The position numbers and the translations under genes are program-made. The notes beneath the pieces were generated by a model. It was not told the DNA's origin and searched no databases. It saw nothing but the letters and a program-made list of their open reading frames with translations. 60,000 bases of DNA, taken from the NCBI RefSeq assembly GCF_037975245.1, contig NC_092580.1, positions 29,727,501 through 29,787,500 of the forward strand, written 5' to 3'. Source of the stretch: Apostichopus japonicus. Lineage: Eukaryota; Echinodermata; Holothuroidea; Aspidochirotida; Stichopodidae. Of this stretch, positions 55,301 to 60,000 are shown piece after piece. How positions within the stretch are numbered: the first letter of the stretch is position 1; each line of letters opens with the position of its first letter.

Positions 55301-56993
55301 ACTTTCGCCAAAGGGACGAGAAGAGCCGATAGGATCGGATAATGGTGGTTTTTCCTCAGAAGAAAACATGATGAGTATCTCTGTCGCGCGATCTCACAAA
55401 CAAGTTATCAAAGTGCAACATACTTCAAGGCTAGTTTACCGTCCAACGACTTACTTCTATTAAAACCATGGTAACATGGGCCATATTTCACAATACCATG
55501 GTTTGCAAACCACTATCTCATATGACTATTTTTTATTATTAAATTACATTTATCTGTTTATATAGCACTTATTCTAAAAGTAAGCTTTGAACGCTTTACA
55601 AATAAAAGTAATTTCATAACTTAATAAAGGAAAATAACAATGAAATGAAATAGATAAGACAATATAAACAACAAACGAAAGCTATAAACAATTAAAACGC
55701 AAACTAGAGATACTGTAAAATCCAAACTAACAAGAGCGACATAAAAGTACTGAATAAAACAAAACAGTGAAGACAACAAGGGGGTAGAACAAAGTTAGCA
55801 GATATCATTAAAGTAAAACAATGTCTAAAAGATAAGTCTTTAAGTCACGTTTAAAAGAACAAACAGAGGTATTAAGTTTGATTTTAAAGGGGGAGGGGAG
55901 AGGGGGGGCAATTACATTCTTTAGGGCGTAAACCTCAAAGGACCAATCTCCTATTTTAATGGAGGTTTTTATCTCAGGGTTAAAATATTCACATACACCT
56001 TTGTTCAGCTTTCTGGTCGAATCAATATACCTTTGTACATCTTTTCTAAAGCATAACACAATTATTTGATTATGATGTATAAAATATGGCGAAAATTATG
56101 ACGTATATATATCTTACATAATATGTCACAGTTTTCTCCTGACCAGCATGGCAAGCAGTCACAAACATTTGACGTTGAGTTGCAGAATCCATTCTCACAG
56201 CTGAGAGGTTTTACGCTGCAAAATAGAAATAGTGAACATGGTTATTGTTATCAGTTTTACGACATATCATGGAAACTTACAAACAAATATAAATTAAACT
56301 GTTCGTATCCTTAAGTGTTATATATTGTAGGAGATGAGCTTTTCGTGGTAAATTGTGTTATAAGTTGGACATAACGGTGTCCGTGCTTGATAATGCTAAG
56401 AGTTTCGAACAAAATACGTCTCTGTTCTTCTACCTTACAGATAACTTGACCCCCCCCCCCCCCGCAACATGTAGGCAAACACCGTTTCATATTACAGACA
56501 ATATTGTAAGCAAACTTTACATACAAATAAAGGTTGTACAAAAGTTCGTCTCAAATAGCGTACTGATACGCAAGCATTCTCACTCACAAAATGGCGAGAT
56601 GTCATTCAGTGAATTAATATCTATTGGTGCCTTGCGTGGATCTTCATTAAAATCTCTTCATTCAAAAGACTTAACCAGTATAGGCCTAATACAGGGGTAG
56701 GTGTGTTTCTGCATCCATCATGCAAACCAAGAATTACCCCCCCCCCTCCCTCGTGTTACTGGTTGAGGGTGCTTATGGTATATGCCTCCTTTGTAGGTTT
56801 AGAGGCCTATCCCAGTTGACGTACCCACCCCCGTCCCCACACAAGACAGTTTCACTAACCGCCCCCGTCAGGCATCCTTCCCTCAGTGAAAATGTAATAA
56901 AAACTTCAACAAGAAGCTCTTACCTTATACATTCTCCATCGTTGCAGTGCGAGGTCACTGGACATTTTTTATCGGAAGAAAATCCCGCCAAAA
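22237..56993 (-). CDS. Large modular extracellular protein: EGF-like, cadherin, eight novel repeats, discoidin, Asp-box, Thr-rich (30 exons, 5' incomplete)
   Basis: I do not recognise this protein as a named family. Thirty exons give 6,437 nt in one continuous frame, 2,145 residues from a split first codon to the stop. Order (residue 1 is the first split codon): Cys-rich EGF-like region 10 to 55, cadherin repeat about 58 to 165, furin-type RRKRS about 200, eight unrecognised repeats of about 150 residues 205 to 1570, F5/8 type C domain 1571 to 1733, Asp-box segment 1734 to about 1830, Ser/Thr-rich tract with TTEEMVA repeats, short tail. Many N-x-T/S sites and an even cysteine pattern point to secretion. 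The signal-peptide exon is missing, and no C-terminal membrane segment lies in the spliced form. Likely role is adhesion or matrix (inference). It lies upstream of UBA1 on the same strand, with no functional link implied. Confidence 0.85.
22392..22665 (+). mobile_element. Penelope-like terminal repeat with hammerhead-like motif, copy A
   Basis: Pyrimidine-rich left part with CTCATTAACCTGTCTGT, then TTTGAAGAAGATCC-TGCTA-GGATCGAAACGTC at 22,551 to 22,582, then the shared tail AGCAGTTTGCTAACAGTTTT. Lies in the last intron of the large gene, just upstream of its final acceptor on the opposite strand. Confidence 0.65.
23312..24295 (-). CDS. Large gene exon 29: second Asp-box and Thr-rich stalk
   Basis: 984 bp, residues 1786 to 2114. 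IDNNVANINFLHKETQELFG, then the second Asp-box MFSNDLGDSWYSI and LDFDEDPELDFLFSGDTLEG. After this comes a Ser/Thr/Ala-rich, low-complexity stretch with about eight 7-residue units of the TTEEMVA type, likely O-glycosylated, and YWLIPPQNRTFLEIA. The glutamates and methionines make it unlike a classic mucin. Confidence 0.85.
23590..23785 (-). repeat. 21-bp coding minisatellite (TTEEMVA)
   Basis: Within exon 29, about eight units of 21 bp encode variants of TTEEMVA (TTEEIVA-like, TTKKMMA, TTEGMVA, TTKETVT). All changes keep frame. The antisense strand also happens to be open and is a shadow. Confidence 0.88.
25097..25146 (-). CDS. Large gene exon 28: first Asp-box
   Basis: 50 bp. GPTRCSYSKDVGVTWE. 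SKDVGVTW is the classic S-x-D-x-G-x-x-W Asp-box found in BNR and sortilin-type beta-propellers. Donor GTGAGT. Confidence 0.78.
25443..25524 (-). CDS. Large gene exon 27
   Basis: 82 bp. YGINYYERGFIFDEISQTVF then VCMLEYV. Acceptor CTTCCAG, donor GTAAGT. It begins the segment that leads into the Asp-boxes. Confidence 0.78.
25980..26006 (-). CDS. Large gene exon 26: 27-bp microexon
   Basis: Encodes the terminal discoidin Cys (with the preceding T) and ACPVKSYP. Acceptor TACATACAG and donor GTAAGTAT are strong. It starts and ends in phase 1. Confidence 0.7.
26172..27642. mobile_element. TTAA-flanked DNA transposon, non-autonomous, 1.47 kb
   Basis: Both ends are a perfect 19-bp inverted repeat TTAAAGAGGTTATGAAATG, including TTAA. 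No transposase-like frame is visible inside. The TTAAAG start resembles the shorter TTAA family (copies A to C), but the rest of the end differs. Inside the GC-AG intron of the large gene. Confidence 0.85.
27690..28430 (-). repeat. Degenerate tandem copies of the exon 25 end and its donor region
   Basis: Four units on the minus strand resemble CTATCCTGTTATGAGATTTG, AAGTTTACGGATGCAAGTTT and GTCACACGACTTAACCAGTG: one real (about 28,361 to 28,430) and three decayed intronic ones near 28,245 to 28,330, 28,140 to 28,220 and 27,690 to 27,775. The last is cut off by Penelope-like copy B. Confidence 0.7.
27810..28105 (+). mobile_element. Penelope-like terminal repeat with hammerhead-like motif, copy B
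   Basis: Shares with copy A the CTCATTAACCTGTCTGT block, the hammerhead-like CTGAAGAAGATCC-TGCTA-GGATC-GAAACGTC (27,998 to 28,028) and the tail ending GACAGTTTTATTTTG. It interrupts a degenerate tandem array derived from exon 25. Confidence 0.65.
28387..28549 (-). CDS. Large gene exon 25: discoidin domain, end (GC donor)
   Basis: 163 bp. IFTNSWTQAEGNDTHDDYSF then NARYLRILPQTSSNDTNYPV and MRFEVYG, the usual domain end. The only phase-compatible donor is GCAAGT after GGAT, a GC-AG intron. The split codon T|GT restores the expected terminal Cys. Confidence 0.82.
29376..29519 (-). CDS. Large gene exon 24: discoidin domain, middle
   Basis: 48 codons. IAFGATYRISGIMMQKAWNN then FRVSYSEEGIVWTDYQEAGS, matching the LG-x-Y-x-V-x-G-I and YS-x-D-G-x-x-W positions of the family. 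Phases 0 and 0. Confidence 0.9.
29575..29940 (+). mobile_element. TTAA-flanked MITE family, copy B
   Basis: 366 bp, ends TTAAAGGCATTGAAGACTCG and (reverse complement) TTAAAGGCATTGAAATTTCG. Same orientation as copy A and alignable along its whole length. In the intron between discoidin exons 23 and 24. Confidence 0.88.
30357..30538 (-). CDS. Large gene exon 23: discoidin domain, start
   Basis: 182 bp. CEDALGMESGQILDCQITAS is the canonical opening of an F5/8 type C domain, followed by KARFNSDSGWAPGVRNGKPF. Donor GTAACT, phase 0. Confidence 0.9.
30700..31115 (+). pseudogene. Non-LTR retrotransposon ORF2 3' fragment
   Basis: Translates to TCCYEHITPVLGDLHWLPIH, then after a frameshift RINYKLILQVFCILHYQSPS, then VIPRTNKVTYGDCSFSATGL, LWNSLPHHLRN and FKKHLKTYLFRLEYGH. 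This is the C-terminal end of reverse-transcriptase ORF2 in L2/CR1-like LINEs. A 5'-truncated dead copy. Confidence 0.8.
31421..31640 (-). CDS. Large gene exon 22: repeat 8, end
   Basis: 220 bp. FEEVFFTDTFKIWFNFSMDP then DSLILGEAFKSDTEIVDLTF, ending TVT plus one base. The frame past the donor is intron. Confidence 0.82.
32443..32614 (-). CDS. Large gene exon 21: repeat 8
   Basis: 172 bp. DTVAGTVEVKHHNYSSAHAH then VNFMLPYYIEIGSPIWLEGP. It follows the beta-strand pattern of the other repeats but lacks their paired cysteine motif. Donor GTAAGT. Confidence 0.8.
32990..33095. repeat. AT-rich AATGCTAAAATA repeats
   Basis: About ten irregular copies of GCTAAAAT-like units in an intron of the large gene. 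Simple sequence, no function seen. Confidence 0.7.
33302..33560 (-). CDS. Large gene exon 20: end of repeat 7 and start of repeat 8
   Basis: 259 bp. TSHYYQYNPGSEEDDDIWLS, then VKTHYVEVIKTGSEMPMIDF and DINEVHPG. It is the only repeat boundary without an intron. Confidence 0.83.
34065..34545 (+). pseudogene. Non-LTR retrotransposon 3' fragment with TTATT tail
   Basis: Reads AARLVVDCYDFNTPSLSILH, stop, LPVEFRIKFKVLLLVFK, then LTVPRTKLKTYGDRAFPSAW, PKLWNGLPISVRSS and FKSCLKTHFFKLAFY. A GCGCTTTATAAG and TTATTATTATT tail follows. Two in-frame stops mark it dead. Confidence 0.82.
34901..35213 (-). CDS. Large gene exon 19: repeat 7, main part
   Basis: Residues 1249 to 1353. TSFEPKFRVYQSADNVSMTV, then LTIMDVQLDSVGENFAC and IDFGVIMNHG. 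The first motif cysteine is methionine here while the second is kept. The donor GTATGT splits the glycine. Confidence 0.84.
35737..35889 (-). CDS. Large gene exon 18: repeat 6, end
   Basis: 51 codons. VRVQLIVRLALNDTINHGDE then LNSFNEYSLQTNFF. The acceptor CTCTTTTAG is built from the edge of a 62-bp tandem array that starts immediately upstream. Confidence 0.83.
35895..36268. repeat. 62 to 63-bp tandem array, six units, touching a splice acceptor
   Basis: Unit: AGCCAATCAGAAATAGCCTC, TATAACACGCAGCTGTAGGA, AAAGTGGGGCTCGCAAACAA. The first two periods are 62 bp, the later ones 63. On the minus strand every unit carries CCCACTTTTCCTACAG, a good 3' splice site consensus. Both strands stay open by chance of period 63, giving shadow frames. 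Confidence 0.92.
37324..37668 (-). CDS. Large gene exon 17: repeat 6, main part
   Basis: 115 codons. PTIPETEFDKLTSETYVTIG, then TTICEVRVVESGWNIPC (complete motif) and SLDVGAINNMQADLG, a variant of the second signature. Phases 0 and 0. Confidence 0.85.
38598..38842 (-). CDS. Large gene exon 16: repeat 5, end
   Basis: 245 bp. AGTTTDPNRNRMIAQVVVKL then SWFNLTEWNNLTAVDQQELI and GAARLIEVDPFPQSTDL. Two N-x-T sites. Acceptor CCTCTAG, donor GTAATT. Confidence 0.82.
39229..39526 (-). CDS. Large gene exon 15: repeat 5, main part
   Basis: Residues 902 to 1001. MDEQPQFDVYLKPGRKDVLK, then LSICRNRVFTTGYNIPC (complete motif) and LLDLGIVRNTG. The donor splits the last glycine codon. The leading Met is internal, not a start: the frame continues through the acceptor. 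Confidence 0.85.
39823..40185 (-). mobile_element. TTAA-flanked MITE family, copy C (opposite orientation)
   Basis: 363 bp with ends TTAAAGGGAGTGAAGACTCG and (reverse complement) TTAAAGGCATTGAAGACTCA. It is the reverse complement of copies A and B along its length. Intron between exons 14 and 15. Confidence 0.88.
40723..40895 (-). CDS. Large gene exon 14: repeat 4, end
   Basis: 173 bp. EIDSTFTFEVQVHYEDHPDL then MEINVTVEANYGW and LELETPTIEE. Acceptor ATTTCAG, donor GTAAGT, ends in phase 0 at the repeat boundary. Confidence 0.82.
41587..41638. repeat. Three CAGCGCCCTCTG motifs in 52 bp
   Basis: CAGCGCCCTCTG at 41,587, 41,608 and 41,627, all in one orientation. The reverse complement CAGAGGGCGCTG is the core of the CTCF consensus, though the flanking bases fit only partly. 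Confidence 0.6.
41927..42248 (-). CDS. Large gene exon 13: repeat 4, main part
   Basis: Residues 737 to 844. PQLSLLRRGATNYIYPHTGA, then LLSICRVAIQDIGKNFYC (complete motif) and IDLQTVSNTLTDVMEE, a weaker form of the second signature. Donor GTACAC in phase 1. Confidence 0.82.
42455..42665 (+). mobile_element. Probable tRNA-derived SINE
   Basis: GGACTTGCAATCTAAGGATT (anticodon-arm-like), then GCAGGTAGTTCAACTCCTGG (B-box-like), followed by GTGTCCTTGGGCAAGGCAG, a tail common in marine-invertebrate SINEs. In an intron. Confidence 0.55.
43099..43238 (-). CDS. Large gene exon 12: repeat 3, end
   Basis: 140 bp. TVNGTELDVTAGVRYERQDF then NQPKEYAATVLQ. It ends in phase 0 at the repeat boundary, donor GTACGG. 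Confidence 0.8.
43873..43959 (-). CDS. Large gene exon 11: possible 87-bp cassette exon in repeat 3
   Basis: DVYNAFYMNTIDNLDKVKDT then AENTKLRVG. Acceptor TTTTAG and donor GTAAGT are good. It starts and ends in phase 1, so including or skipping it keeps the frame. An earlier internal GTAAAA donor would break phase, which is why the longer exon is chosen. Confidence 0.65.
44073..44199 (-). CDS. Large gene exon 10: repeat 3, middle
   Basis: 127 bp. DTISADYAQFNFGRITNVGL then DDNKLKIHISAELLASVS. FGRITNVG is the repeat signature. Ends with one base (A) before GTGAGT. Confidence 0.8.
44785..45027 (-). CDS. Large gene exon 9: repeat 3, first half
   Basis: Residues 538 to 618. LVDPVIQFYPVDGNAVVIGG, VGFVLEVDIPENTTSSFVVD, then ILSICEAKVLYRGYNIPC, a complete C-x7-G-x-N-I-x-C motif. 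Phases 0 and 0. Confidence 0.85.
45485..45675 (-). CDS. Large gene exon 8: repeat 2, end
   Basis: 191 bp. LRNGNENGEDNKIYTQAVIH then NTKYWFGVALDIDGYRIYSN. Ends SDPNM in phase 0 before GTAAGA. Confidence 0.8.
46300..46500 (+). mobile_element. L2/CR1-like LINE 3' tail
   Basis: AAAGCGCTTTGAGCAGCTTT, then GCGGTATATAAATTTT and a TTATTATTATT run, the usual 3' end of L2/CR1-type elements. No coding part is left. Confidence 0.6.
46865..46978 (-). CDS. Large gene exon 7: repeat 2, middle
   Basis: 114 bp. SNFNCMPELLPQMSYYQDNE then ARLELGSIVNPG. It completes the cysteine motif and carries LGSIVNPG, with the donor inside the final glycine codon. Confidence 0.8.
47441..47624 (-). CDS. Large gene exon 6: repeat 2, first part
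   Basis: Residues 375 to 436. IPQSPSVNVIGPSSVGIDSS through MTVCFLGYLGTG. The intron interrupts the glycine of the C-x7-G-x-N motif (phase 1). Confidence 0.8.
48299..48529 (-). CDS. Large gene exon 5: repeat 1, second half
   Basis: Residues 298 to 374. YDQVILDLGSVTNSGTNTAN carries the LGSVTNSG signature, then QIEVSFNAILEYNN. Acceptor TTTAG, donor GTAAGG, phases 0 and 0. A long frame in another phase here is a shadow. Confidence 0.82.
48845..48920 (-). repeat. tRNA-like SINE head
   Basis: Minus strand GTAGCACATGGTTAGAGCAC (A box), CACACAACC in the anticodon position, then CTTGTTCAAAATCCC (B box). Acceptor pairing is not evident, so a SINE head is favoured. Confidence 0.45.
49041..49319 (-). 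CDS. Large gene exon 4: repeat 1, first half
   Basis: Residues 205 to 297. NAGIPSEITFFVEKLGDFAD, then VPFKLTIWLPVLTTDLKIEL and FTFCNPQLSHIGNNIQG. The repeat motif keeps its first cysteine, but the second position is glycine. Phases 0 and 0. Confidence 0.82.
50992..51051. repeat. Perfect 30-bp direct duplication
   Basis: TGGTACCGTAACCATAAACT followed by TAACGTCGTT occurs twice in a row with no mismatch. A young duplication in the 2.9-kb intron between exons 3 and 4. Confidence 0.9.
52255..52697 (-). CDS. Large gene exon 3: cadherin repeat and furin-type site
   Basis: 443 bp, residues 57 to 204. NEHWPTFRQKEVAVSF opens like a cadherin repeat, followed by VTAEDPD, ILYAIEHGNEESIFLIEPTT, GVLRLAS and VYELTVSARNP. 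These match the A-x-D-x-D, F-x-I-x-x-x-T-G-x-L and Y-x-L-x-V-x-A positions of the family. An insert DVTTCEETENTDGCPCGD has three cysteines. The exon ends PHSRRKRS, a proprotein convertase consensus, before GTGAGT. Confidence 0.85.
52849..53135. mobile_element. hAT-type MITE with perfect 8-bp target duplication
   Basis: 287 bp, ends CAAGGGCGTAGGAA and (reverse complement) CAGTGGCGTAGGAA, flanked on both sides by TCTCCAAC (52,841 to 52,848 and 53,136 to 53,143). C and G homopolymer runs inside. Intron between exons 2 and 3. Confidence 0.88.
53411..53466. repeat. 27-bp direct duplication
   Basis: ACAAGAAGGGTTTATTGCCA then ATAGTAA occurs twice in tandem without mismatch. Intronic. Confidence 0.85.
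54195..54229 (+). repeat. GGGGGA repeats, G-quadruplex-prone
   Basis: Runs of four or five G separated by single A bases, at least five in a row, on the plus strand. Fits a four-run G-quadruplex pattern. Confidence 0.8.
55527..56060 (-). pseudogene. Non-LTR retrotransposon 3' fragment, minus strand
   Basis: Minus strand reads STRKLNKGVCEYFNPEIKTS, then KIGDWSFEVYALKN and HIKLNTS-like KIKLNTSVCSFKRDLKTYLL, the same ORF2 end as the plus-strand fragments but shifted in frame. Downstream is a TATAGCACTT-type LINE tail ending in AATAATAAAAAA. Confidence 0.6.
56118..56215 (-). CDS. Large gene exon 2: EGF-like module
   Basis: 98 bp. SVKPLSCENGFCNSTSNVCD then CLPCWSGENCDIL. The spacing C-x4-C-x6-C-x-C-x2-C-W-x-G-x2-C is EGF-like with an extra cysteine. 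It ends T, joining TG for Leu at the cadherin exon. Confidence 0.75.
56924..56993 (-). CDS. Large gene exon 1 seen: Cys-rich/EGF-like start
   Basis: 70 bp. LAGFSSDKKCPVTSHCNDGE then CI, ending AG before GTAAGA; joins to C for Ser. The hydrophobic LAGF before the cysteines suggests the end of a signal peptide begun in an unseen upstream exon. Acceptor TTTTCAG. Confidence 0.65.
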
Positions 56994-58624
56994 CTGAAAA
57001 GAAAGAAATGAAAGTTATTAAGCTAGGATCCTTAAATCTAGTAGTCTATATATGCCATAAAGGATGTATAAAATCTTGAGGAAAGTACCTGTAAATTCTT
57101 ACACATTTAAGATCCTTCCTAAAAAATCGCTGACTTCGTCCAACGAAGAACCTTAACCGAGGGTTTACCGGGGAAAGGGGGGGGGGGTCCATGGATGGGC
57201 GTGGCCCTCTCTGCATTCATAATTTGTTTTGGGCGCTATATAGATTAGTTAGAACAATGTAACTTGGATTATGAAACGGTAAATATTGGATAATTTTATC
57301 ACGCGTCGCTCTCGTGCATTCCTTACATTTTACTCTGGTTTTCTCATAAGGTCTACACCACCATTCGGTGGTAATTTCGATTGTTTTATCTGTTAGCGTA
57401 TGGACCCGCAACTAATATCTTTTCTTCAGATCATATGTATTGTCATTATAGGAATCACACCACAATTAGAGTAGTGCACGTCCGCTTGAGAGATTAACCA
57501 TTGTCGGAAAATAGCTTTAAAGTGCCCTGCTGTGTTGATTTGTTTGGCATTTTCTGAGTAATCACCATTTTTTTATGCTTGGATGTTGAAGAGGATGAAA
57601 TAAACTACTGATGGTAAAAAAATCCGGAGGATTGAAGGTGATTTAAGGTATTTTAGAAAATCTTGGCTGAACAAGAAGATTTCGCTATCTGGGTTGGGGA
57701 GCACTATGATAAATTTTGAGCTCTTCTAGCTCAAATTCTGAACGGTCATGTTGGCAAAAGTTGAATGTTTTATTACAGCCAAAGCCATTAGCTATCATAT
57801 GGTCGGTAGAACATGTCAGTTGAAAATGCTCTATCGGCCTTGGAAAGTGACAAGTTTAGTGTGTAAGTCAATAAGAGCAATTAATTGTGGCGCGGTACCA
57901 ATATTATGTAGCCTATGCTAAGATTTGAAGTATTTCTTTCTCAGATACAGATCACAGTTGTTTCATATGCCAAATACGCATTCGCACATTTATTGATAGA
58001 AAAGATACTTCAAATAAATTTCTTAGAAAACGTTAACGTCACTACCAATTAAAAGCAAAGTCAAGCTTAAAGTGGTATCACCATGACCATTTCGCTGAAA
58101 TTTTGTTTCAGTTTAAATCATTCATAGTGAATTTGAAATCAACCAATAAGCAGTATAGGCATACAACAACAACAACAAGAATAATATTTTAAAAGCAGTG
58201 AAAAATGTATTTGAAATATTTTCTTCCCACAAACAACGCAAGTATCTTGGAATTGATAAAAATTTCCATCAAAACTATGATAACAGGCGCGGATCCAGGG
58301 GGGGTCCAGGGGGTCCGGACCCCCCCCTGCTCTTGGCCCAAAAAAAAAAAGAAAAAAAAAGAAAAAAAAAAGAGAGAAAAAAAGAGAGAGAGAGAAAAAA
58401 TAATTAAATTAAACACCAATTTTAAACACGTAGGACGTCAGAAGGGAGGTTATCCTTACAAGTCAGCCAGGTGTGTCTTTTCCGTCAAATGAACTATAGT
58501 GTGCACGCGTGCTACACGTGCAAAAAATGCCTAAAAATCTCAATTTTCAGACCGAAAAGTTTCAAAATTGAGGTGGTGTTCGAATTGTTTTGGGCAGTGA
58601 GGTGGCAGAGCGGTAGGCTGCATA
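56994..58624. other. Region upstream of the first recognised exon of the large gene
   Basis: I looked on the minus strand for a short signal-peptide exon ending in phase 1 before a GT donor and found none convincing. The stretch at 58,285 to 58,400 begins with a MITE-like CAGGCGCGGATCCAGG and passes into an A/G-rich run. The promoter may lie beyond the window. Confidence 0.5.
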
Positions 58625-58833
58625 GGATGCACCGACGAATTCTTCATGAGAGATCGTTTTCTGCGGTGAGAAGGCATGAAACTGTTCTCCGATCAACAAT
58701 GGACAAGGAACGTCTCACAGCTCTTGTTCTCATGAACACGTATTATAACACTCCTATCGACACTGACGAAGTGGTCCAAAAGTTCATTGAGAAACATCCA
58801 CGGCGTTTGTTCTCTCCAATCTACCATGAATAG
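58625..58833 (+). pseudogene. hAT transposase C-terminal fragment
   Basis: RILHERSFSAVRRHETVLRS, TMDKERLTALVLMNTYYNTP, IDTDEVVQKFIEKHPRRL and stop. This is the dimerisation end of hAT-type transposases (SFSALRRLKT-x-LRSTM...RL-x-x-L-x-L). No upstream transposase remains, so it is a 5'-truncated relic. Confidence 0.75.
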
Positions 58834-58891
58834 ATCATCAATAAAACTAGCTAACTCGTACTGATGCAGATACATTTCGAGTGAGTTTTTG

Positions 58892-59270
58892 CAGTGGCGG
58901 AGCGTCCATACAGTCAGGGGGCGGATGCCCCCCTGACGGACTCAAATGGACTGCTGGCGCCCTTTTCAGCTCTTTACCACTTTTTACTTATTCGCGATTA
59001 TTGACTTTTTTATTGCGCTCTCATCTACTTATTGACATTTGTCACATTTTGTTGGTGTAATTTGGCGATGACACCTATTTATTCTTCGTTTATCTGCAAA
59101 TTAGCCAGGCCCGGAAAGGGTCATTTCCGGCGATCTAGGGAGTATCTTTACTCAAAAAATTTCTGTACGCTACGCGCCAACCAGTGGTGGCGCTCCGCTT
59201 AGATAGTGTCGAAAGCGCCCCTACAGACCATTCTTGCCCCTCCTGACCAATACCCCTAGCTAAGCCACTG
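58892..59270. mobile_element. hAT-like MITE relative of the 18.5-kb element
   Basis: Ends CAGTGGCGGAGC and (reverse complement) CAGTGGCTTAGC. The inside at 59,105 to 59,205 holds TGGCGCTCCGCTTAGATAG, shared with 18,526 to 18,831. The flanks AGTTTTTG and AGGCCCTG do not match, so the limits may be disturbed. Confidence 0.55.
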
Positions 59271-59454
59271 AGGCCCTGCATCAAACAGTGGTGAGGGACC
59301 GGAGGGGGATTGGTGGCTAAAGGCATTATGGTTTTTGTATCATCTCAACTCATCTGATATGTATTACCATATTTCATAGATTGTTTTTTTCTCATCAATT
59401 GAGAAATTGCAGACATGAGATCCATTTTTTCAGGCTAGGTACATGCAGCTTAGA

Positions 59455-59630
59455 ATACTCGGGAAGTGCCGTTTCCGGCCATCTGGGGGGGGGGGGTTGG
59501 AAAGCCAAAAATTTTCTGGTACGCTCCGCGCCAACCGATGGTGGCGCTCCGCTTAGATAGTCTTTCGATCAGGCGCGGCTGGACCAGTCAGACCCCCCCC
59601 CCCCTGTCAAAAATCCTGCATCCGCCCCTG
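59455..59630. mobile_element. Further MITE copy of the CGCTTAGATAG family
   Basis: GGGAAGTGCCGTTTCCGGCC then GGTGGCGCTCCGCTTAGATA, matching the copies at 18.66 and 59.11 kb. It runs into a C-rich part ending ATCCGCCCCTG. No target duplication found. Confidence 0.5.
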
Positions 59631-59784
59631 GATAAGGACAATGTTGAATTATTCCAGAAAAATTAAGTCAGTGCTTCAGCGAACTTCTAAGAGATAAATA
59701 GTACGTACGTGGTATGGGTGGTGTAAGTGTTGGCTAACGAGTTCATTGGAGCCAAATTAATTGTTTTAATTGATCTTGGGATAT

Positions 59785-60000
59785 GATACATGGCATGGCA
59801 TGGTAACTAAAATAATGTAATAATATGGAAATGGCATGGTACAATATAGTGTATGCTTGTGTCGTATGACATGGTATGCTGTACAATATGGTATGGTATG
59901 CCTTTATGCAGTGAACATTGTGGTGTGGTATGGTATGGCATATTATTAAATGGTATGGTATATTATTATATGGTATGGTTTGGCATATATGGCATATTAT
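59785..60000. repeat. ATGGT-rich satellite running off the window
   Basis: Irregular repeats of GGCATGGTATGG and TATTATATGGTATGG continue to the last base. The array extends past the edge. Confidence 0.8.

Larger units (their letters stand above)
22335..56117 (-). other. Survey of introns in the large gene
   Basis: Introns with nothing recognised: 24,296 to 25,096, 25,147 to 25,442, 31,641 to 32,442, 35,214 to 35,736, 36,270 to 37,323, 37,669 to 38,597, 44,200 to 44,784, 45,028 to 45,484, 46,979 to 47,440 and 47,625 to 48,298. The 49,320 to 52,254 intron has a B-box-like GAGTTCGAGTAACTCC near 50,470 and the 30-bp duplication. The 52,698 to 56,117 intron has a MITE, a CA run near 54,800 and the LINE fragment. 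Confidence 0.55.

Noticed and set aside
58189-58492. Plus- and minus-strand frames with poly-K or poly-F, one starting MVFNLIIFSLSLFFSLFF as a would-be signal peptide for the large gene
   Set aside because: They are translations of an A/G simple tract. The minus-strand one lacks a fitting donor in phase 1.
59700-59790. Possible first exon of the large gene ending before GTACGTAC
   Set aside because: The encoded peptide after ATG is polar, with no signal-peptide core, and ends in the wrong phase.
1-60000. CRISPR arrays, prokaryotic operons, riboswitches
   Set aside because: The window is clearly eukaryotic, with spliced genes. The tandem arrays present have no spacers.

Overview
This is a metazoan genomic window: short exons with GT-AG introns of 0.3 to 4 kb, AT-rich introns, and many short dispersed repeats. 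It carries two minus-strand genes and no credible plus-strand host gene. The transposon fauna (Penelope-like, L2/CR1-like LINE tails, tRNA-derived SINEs, many hAT-type and TTAA-flanked MITEs) and the domain mix suggest a marine invertebrate. A deuterostome such as an echinoderm is my best guess, at low to moderate confidence.

Region 1 (about 124 to 15,837, minus strand): the 5' two thirds of UBA1, the ubiquitin-activating enzyme E1. Fourteen coding exons join in a continuous frame of 666 codons. They run from the start codon through the inactive and active adenylation domains to the catalytic cysteine exon. The 3' exons lie beyond the left edge. The ATG sits directly behind a 3' splice site, so a non-coding first exon is expected between 15.84 and about 18.4 kb. 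The introns hold a hAT MITE at 2.07 kb, tRNA-like sequences at 6 kb, a minisatellite touching a splice donor at 8.8 to 9.26 kb, a hAT-like MITE at 10.03 kb, a 45-bp tandem repeat at 11.4 kb, a long foldback at 12 kb and a broken Penelope-like reverse transcriptase piece at 13.2 to 13.6 kb.

Region 2 (about 18.4 to 22.2 kb): intergenic, dominated by three MITEs, two hAT-like with perfect 8-bp target duplications and one TTAA-flanked.

Region 3 (22,237 to 56,993, minus strand): one large gene for a predicted secreted or cell-surface extracellular-matrix protein. I assembled it from 30 exons (6,437 nt, 2,145 residues with the N-terminus missing), with every splice phase agreeing. From N to C it has a cysteine-rich EGF-like region, one cadherin repeat, a furin-type RRKRS site, eight copies of a roughly 150-residue repeat I do not recognise, a discoidin (F5/8 type C) domain, a short Asp-box segment, a Thr-rich 7-residue repeat tract and a short C-terminal tail. 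Repeats 1 to 7 share C-x7-G-x-N-[IF]-x-C followed by a version of [LF]-G-x-[VI]-x-N-x-G, and boundaries between repeats 1 to 7 fall at phase-0 introns. This is the best candidate for an undescribed system in the window.

Region 4 (57 to 60 kb): no host exon recognised. It holds a hAT transposase C-terminal fragment, MITE copies and an ATGGT-rich satellite running off the right edge. The signal-peptide exon of the large gene was not found.
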